64,000 nt of DNA from DATDIC01 sp963777625 (GTDB lineage: Bacteria > Pseudomonadota > Alphaproteobacteria > Acetobacterales > Acetobacteraceae), in contig CAVZRO010000013.1 in the NCBI GenBank assembly GCA_963777625.1, forward strand, positions 62,001 through 126,000, read 5' to 3'. The notes beneath the pieces were generated by a model, which ran no database searches, was not told the DNA's origin, and worked only from the letters and a program-made list of their open reading frames with translations. Position numbers and translations under genes: made by a program. Below are positions 62,674 to 64,000 of this stretch, piece after piece. Every line of letters begins with the position of its first letter. The first letter of the stretch is position 1.

Positions 62674-64000
62674 CTACAAGCCCTCGTAGCGGACCGAGGT
62701 CATCATGCCGGCCTCCAGGTGATACAGATTATGACAGTGGAACGCCCATTTGCCGGGATTGTCGGCATCGAACGCGATCGTGACGGTGCTTTTGGGCGGC
62801 ACCAGCACCGTGTCCCGCATCGCGCCGGACAACCGCCGCCCGTCGATCTCCACCACCTGGAAAGTATGCCCGTGCAGGTGCATCGGATGTGACATCATGG
62901 TCTCGTTGGGCATGATTATCTCGACCCGCTCCCCCTGCTTGACCGCCAGCGGCGTGTCCTGGCCGTAAATCTTGCCATTCAGCGTCCAGATATAGGCCTG
63001 CATGTCACCGGTCAGTGCAACTCGCAGCACGCGGTCCGCGCGGCGTGGCCGCAGCGGTGACACCGGCCGCAGCAGGCGTTCCATTTCGAGTCCCATCGCC
63101 GCGGATGGCCGCTCGGCCTGGTCCGAAAGCCGCGAAACGTGAGCCTTCGATGTCGCCAGGATAATGCCGGTGCGCTGGGTCAGCCCTTCCACGACGGCGG
63201 ATACCGGCCAGGCGCCCTGGGCGTTTGGCAGTCGCACCAGCAGATCGACGCGCTGTGCGATCGCCAGCGGAAAGCTGCTGACGGTCATCGGCTGGGTCGG
63301 TTGTCCATCCACCGCCATCACGCGTGCCTGCAGCGCACCGAGCTGGAGGTGGAAGTTGCTCGCCGAGGCACCGTTGATGATGCGCAAGCGCAGCCGCTCG
63401 CCGGGGTCCACCCGCACGACGGACGGATCGGCGAGCGTGCGATCGTCGGCCAGGAAGGCGTCGTAGGACACGTCGTTCAAGTCAGGCGCCGCGTCCTTCC
63501 GCATCGTCATGCCGCTCTTCTGGATCGCACCGCCGCCCGACTTCCCACGCAGCCGGGCAAAAATCTCGTCCGGGCCGGTGAAAGAGAAATCGTGCAGCAT
63601 CACCACCAGTTCTCGTTCCGTGGGCGCCGAACCGGCATGGATAATCAGCGGAGCGGTCATGAGCTGCTGCTCCTGGAAGCCCACATGCGAGTGCATCCAG
63701 TACGTGCCGGGCCGGCGCAGCGGGAAGTCGTAGTCGGCCGTGGCGCCCGGGGCGATCGGCGGGGCGGACAAGCCCGGCACGCCGTCCTGCTGGTACGGGG
63801 GCGTCAGCCCGTGCCAGTGGATCAGGGTTTCCACGCCGGCGTCATTCACCAGGTGGACGCGAAACGGATCGTTGACGGACGTGATCAGGCCGGACGTGCC
63901 GTCCGGTTGCCTGATCGCGAACACGCTGGCGCCTTTGCCGTTCACGTCCAGCGTGCGGCGCCCGGCGGTCAGCGTTATCGGCGCCGATGCGGTTTCCGCC
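62674..64000 (-). CDS. Multicopper oxidase, N-terminus beyond the window edge
   Basis: Partial gene, 442 residues seen, still open at base 64000. All four copper motifs are present: TLIHWHGLTPP, YWMHSHVGF, SHPMHLHGHTFQVV and FHCHNLYHLEAGMM. The middle HDFSFTGPDEIFARLRG and KSGGGAIQKSGMTMRKDAAP resemble the CopA/CueO side of the family; a methionine-rich insert is not evident. It is probably a periplasmic copper-tolerance oxidase; the signal peptide would lie outside the window. Confidence 0.9.
   Translation of the reverse strand, partial: AETASAPITLTAGRRTLDVNGKGASVFAIRQPDGTSGLITSVNDPFRVHLVNDAGVETLIHWHGLTPPYQQDGVPGLSAPPIAPGATADYDFPLRRPGTYWMHSHVGFQEQQLMTAPLIIHAGSAPTERELVVMLHDFSFTGPDEIFARLRGKSGGGAIQKSGMTMRKDAAPDLNDVSYDAFLADDRTLADPSVVRVDPGERLRLRIINGASASNFHLQLGALQARVMAVDGQPTQPMTVSSFPLAIAQRVDLLVRLPNAQGAWPVSAVVEGLTQRTGIILATSKAHVSRLSDQAERPSAAMGLEMERLLRPVSPLRPRRADRVLRVALTGDMQAYIWTLNGKIYGQDTPLAVKQGERVEIIMPNETMMSHPMHLHGHTFQVVEIDGRRLSGAMRDTVLVPPKSTVTIAFDADNPGKWAFHCHNLYHLEAGMMTSVRYEGL

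Overview
The window reads as a GC-rich alphaproteobacterial chromosome, most likely Acetobacteraceae/Rhodospirillales. The support is a UPF0262 protein, LpxI (UDP-diacylglucosamine pyrophosphatase), an NadQ/NrtR-type NAD regulator beside nadA-nadC, and the hairpin-rich intergenic repeats typical of that group. The family placement is inference; no rRNA or marker gene is present. I see no tRNA, rRNA, CRISPR array or prophage.

Layout. 0-4.1 kb: a frameshifted gene end, a cupin-like gene, then a nested insertion in which a group II intron and a decayed IS4-type element sit inside one copy of a short palindromic repeat. 4.1-8.6 kb: truncated oligopeptide ABC operon (two paralogous binding proteins and one permease). 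8.7-11.5 kb: NAD regulator and nadA-nadC with a clear palindromic operator. 11.5-12.2 kb: FitAB/VapBC toxin-antitoxin pair. 12.4-15.8 kb: fatty-acid synthesis genes fabD-fabG-acpP-fabF. 16-20.3 kb: heavily frameshifted restriction-modification-type DNA methylase, followed by a TumE/TumA toxin-antitoxin pair with its own palindrome. 21.1-24.5 kb: solute-binding protein (frameshifted), luciferase-like monooxygenase and an alpha/beta-hydrolase homologue without the nucleophile serine. 24.6-30.6 kb: polyamine-type ABC transporter, an amine oxidase and a divergent GntR regulator. 30.6-35.1 kb: a row of asparagine synthetase (long C-terminal extension, frameshifted), an HExxH metallopeptidase and a CpXC protein. 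35.1-40.6 kb: large inverted repeat, GSAM-like aminotransferase, peptide-binding protein and a 3-dehydroshikimate dehydratase (the last two frameshifted). 40.9-47 kb: patatin with a small helical partner, then two tandem copies of one IS1634-type element. 47-51.6 kb: Gly-rich exported proteins, gloA-lpxI, DUF983, UPF0262, mtnA. 51.7-56.1 kb: RND efflux pump. 56.3-57.9 kb: a row of three unrecognised genes. 58.2-59.3 kb: HMG-CoA lyase (frameshifted). 59.9-62.6 kb: pgsA, mobB (frameshifted), a lipoprotein, moaD, moaE. 62.7 kb to the end: multicopper oxidase, cut by the window edge.

Three themes stand out. First, five sites carry the same palindromic repeat family, and one copy has been split by an intron and an IS. 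Second, at least seven otherwise intact genes have one frameshift each, almost all explained by a single inserted base, so either gene decay or consensus errors in the assembly must be considered. Third, toxin-antitoxin pairs and a dead methylase suggest an eroded defence region. The least explained gene groups are the asparagine synthetase/metallopeptidase/CpXC row and the three-gene row at 56.3-57.9 kb.
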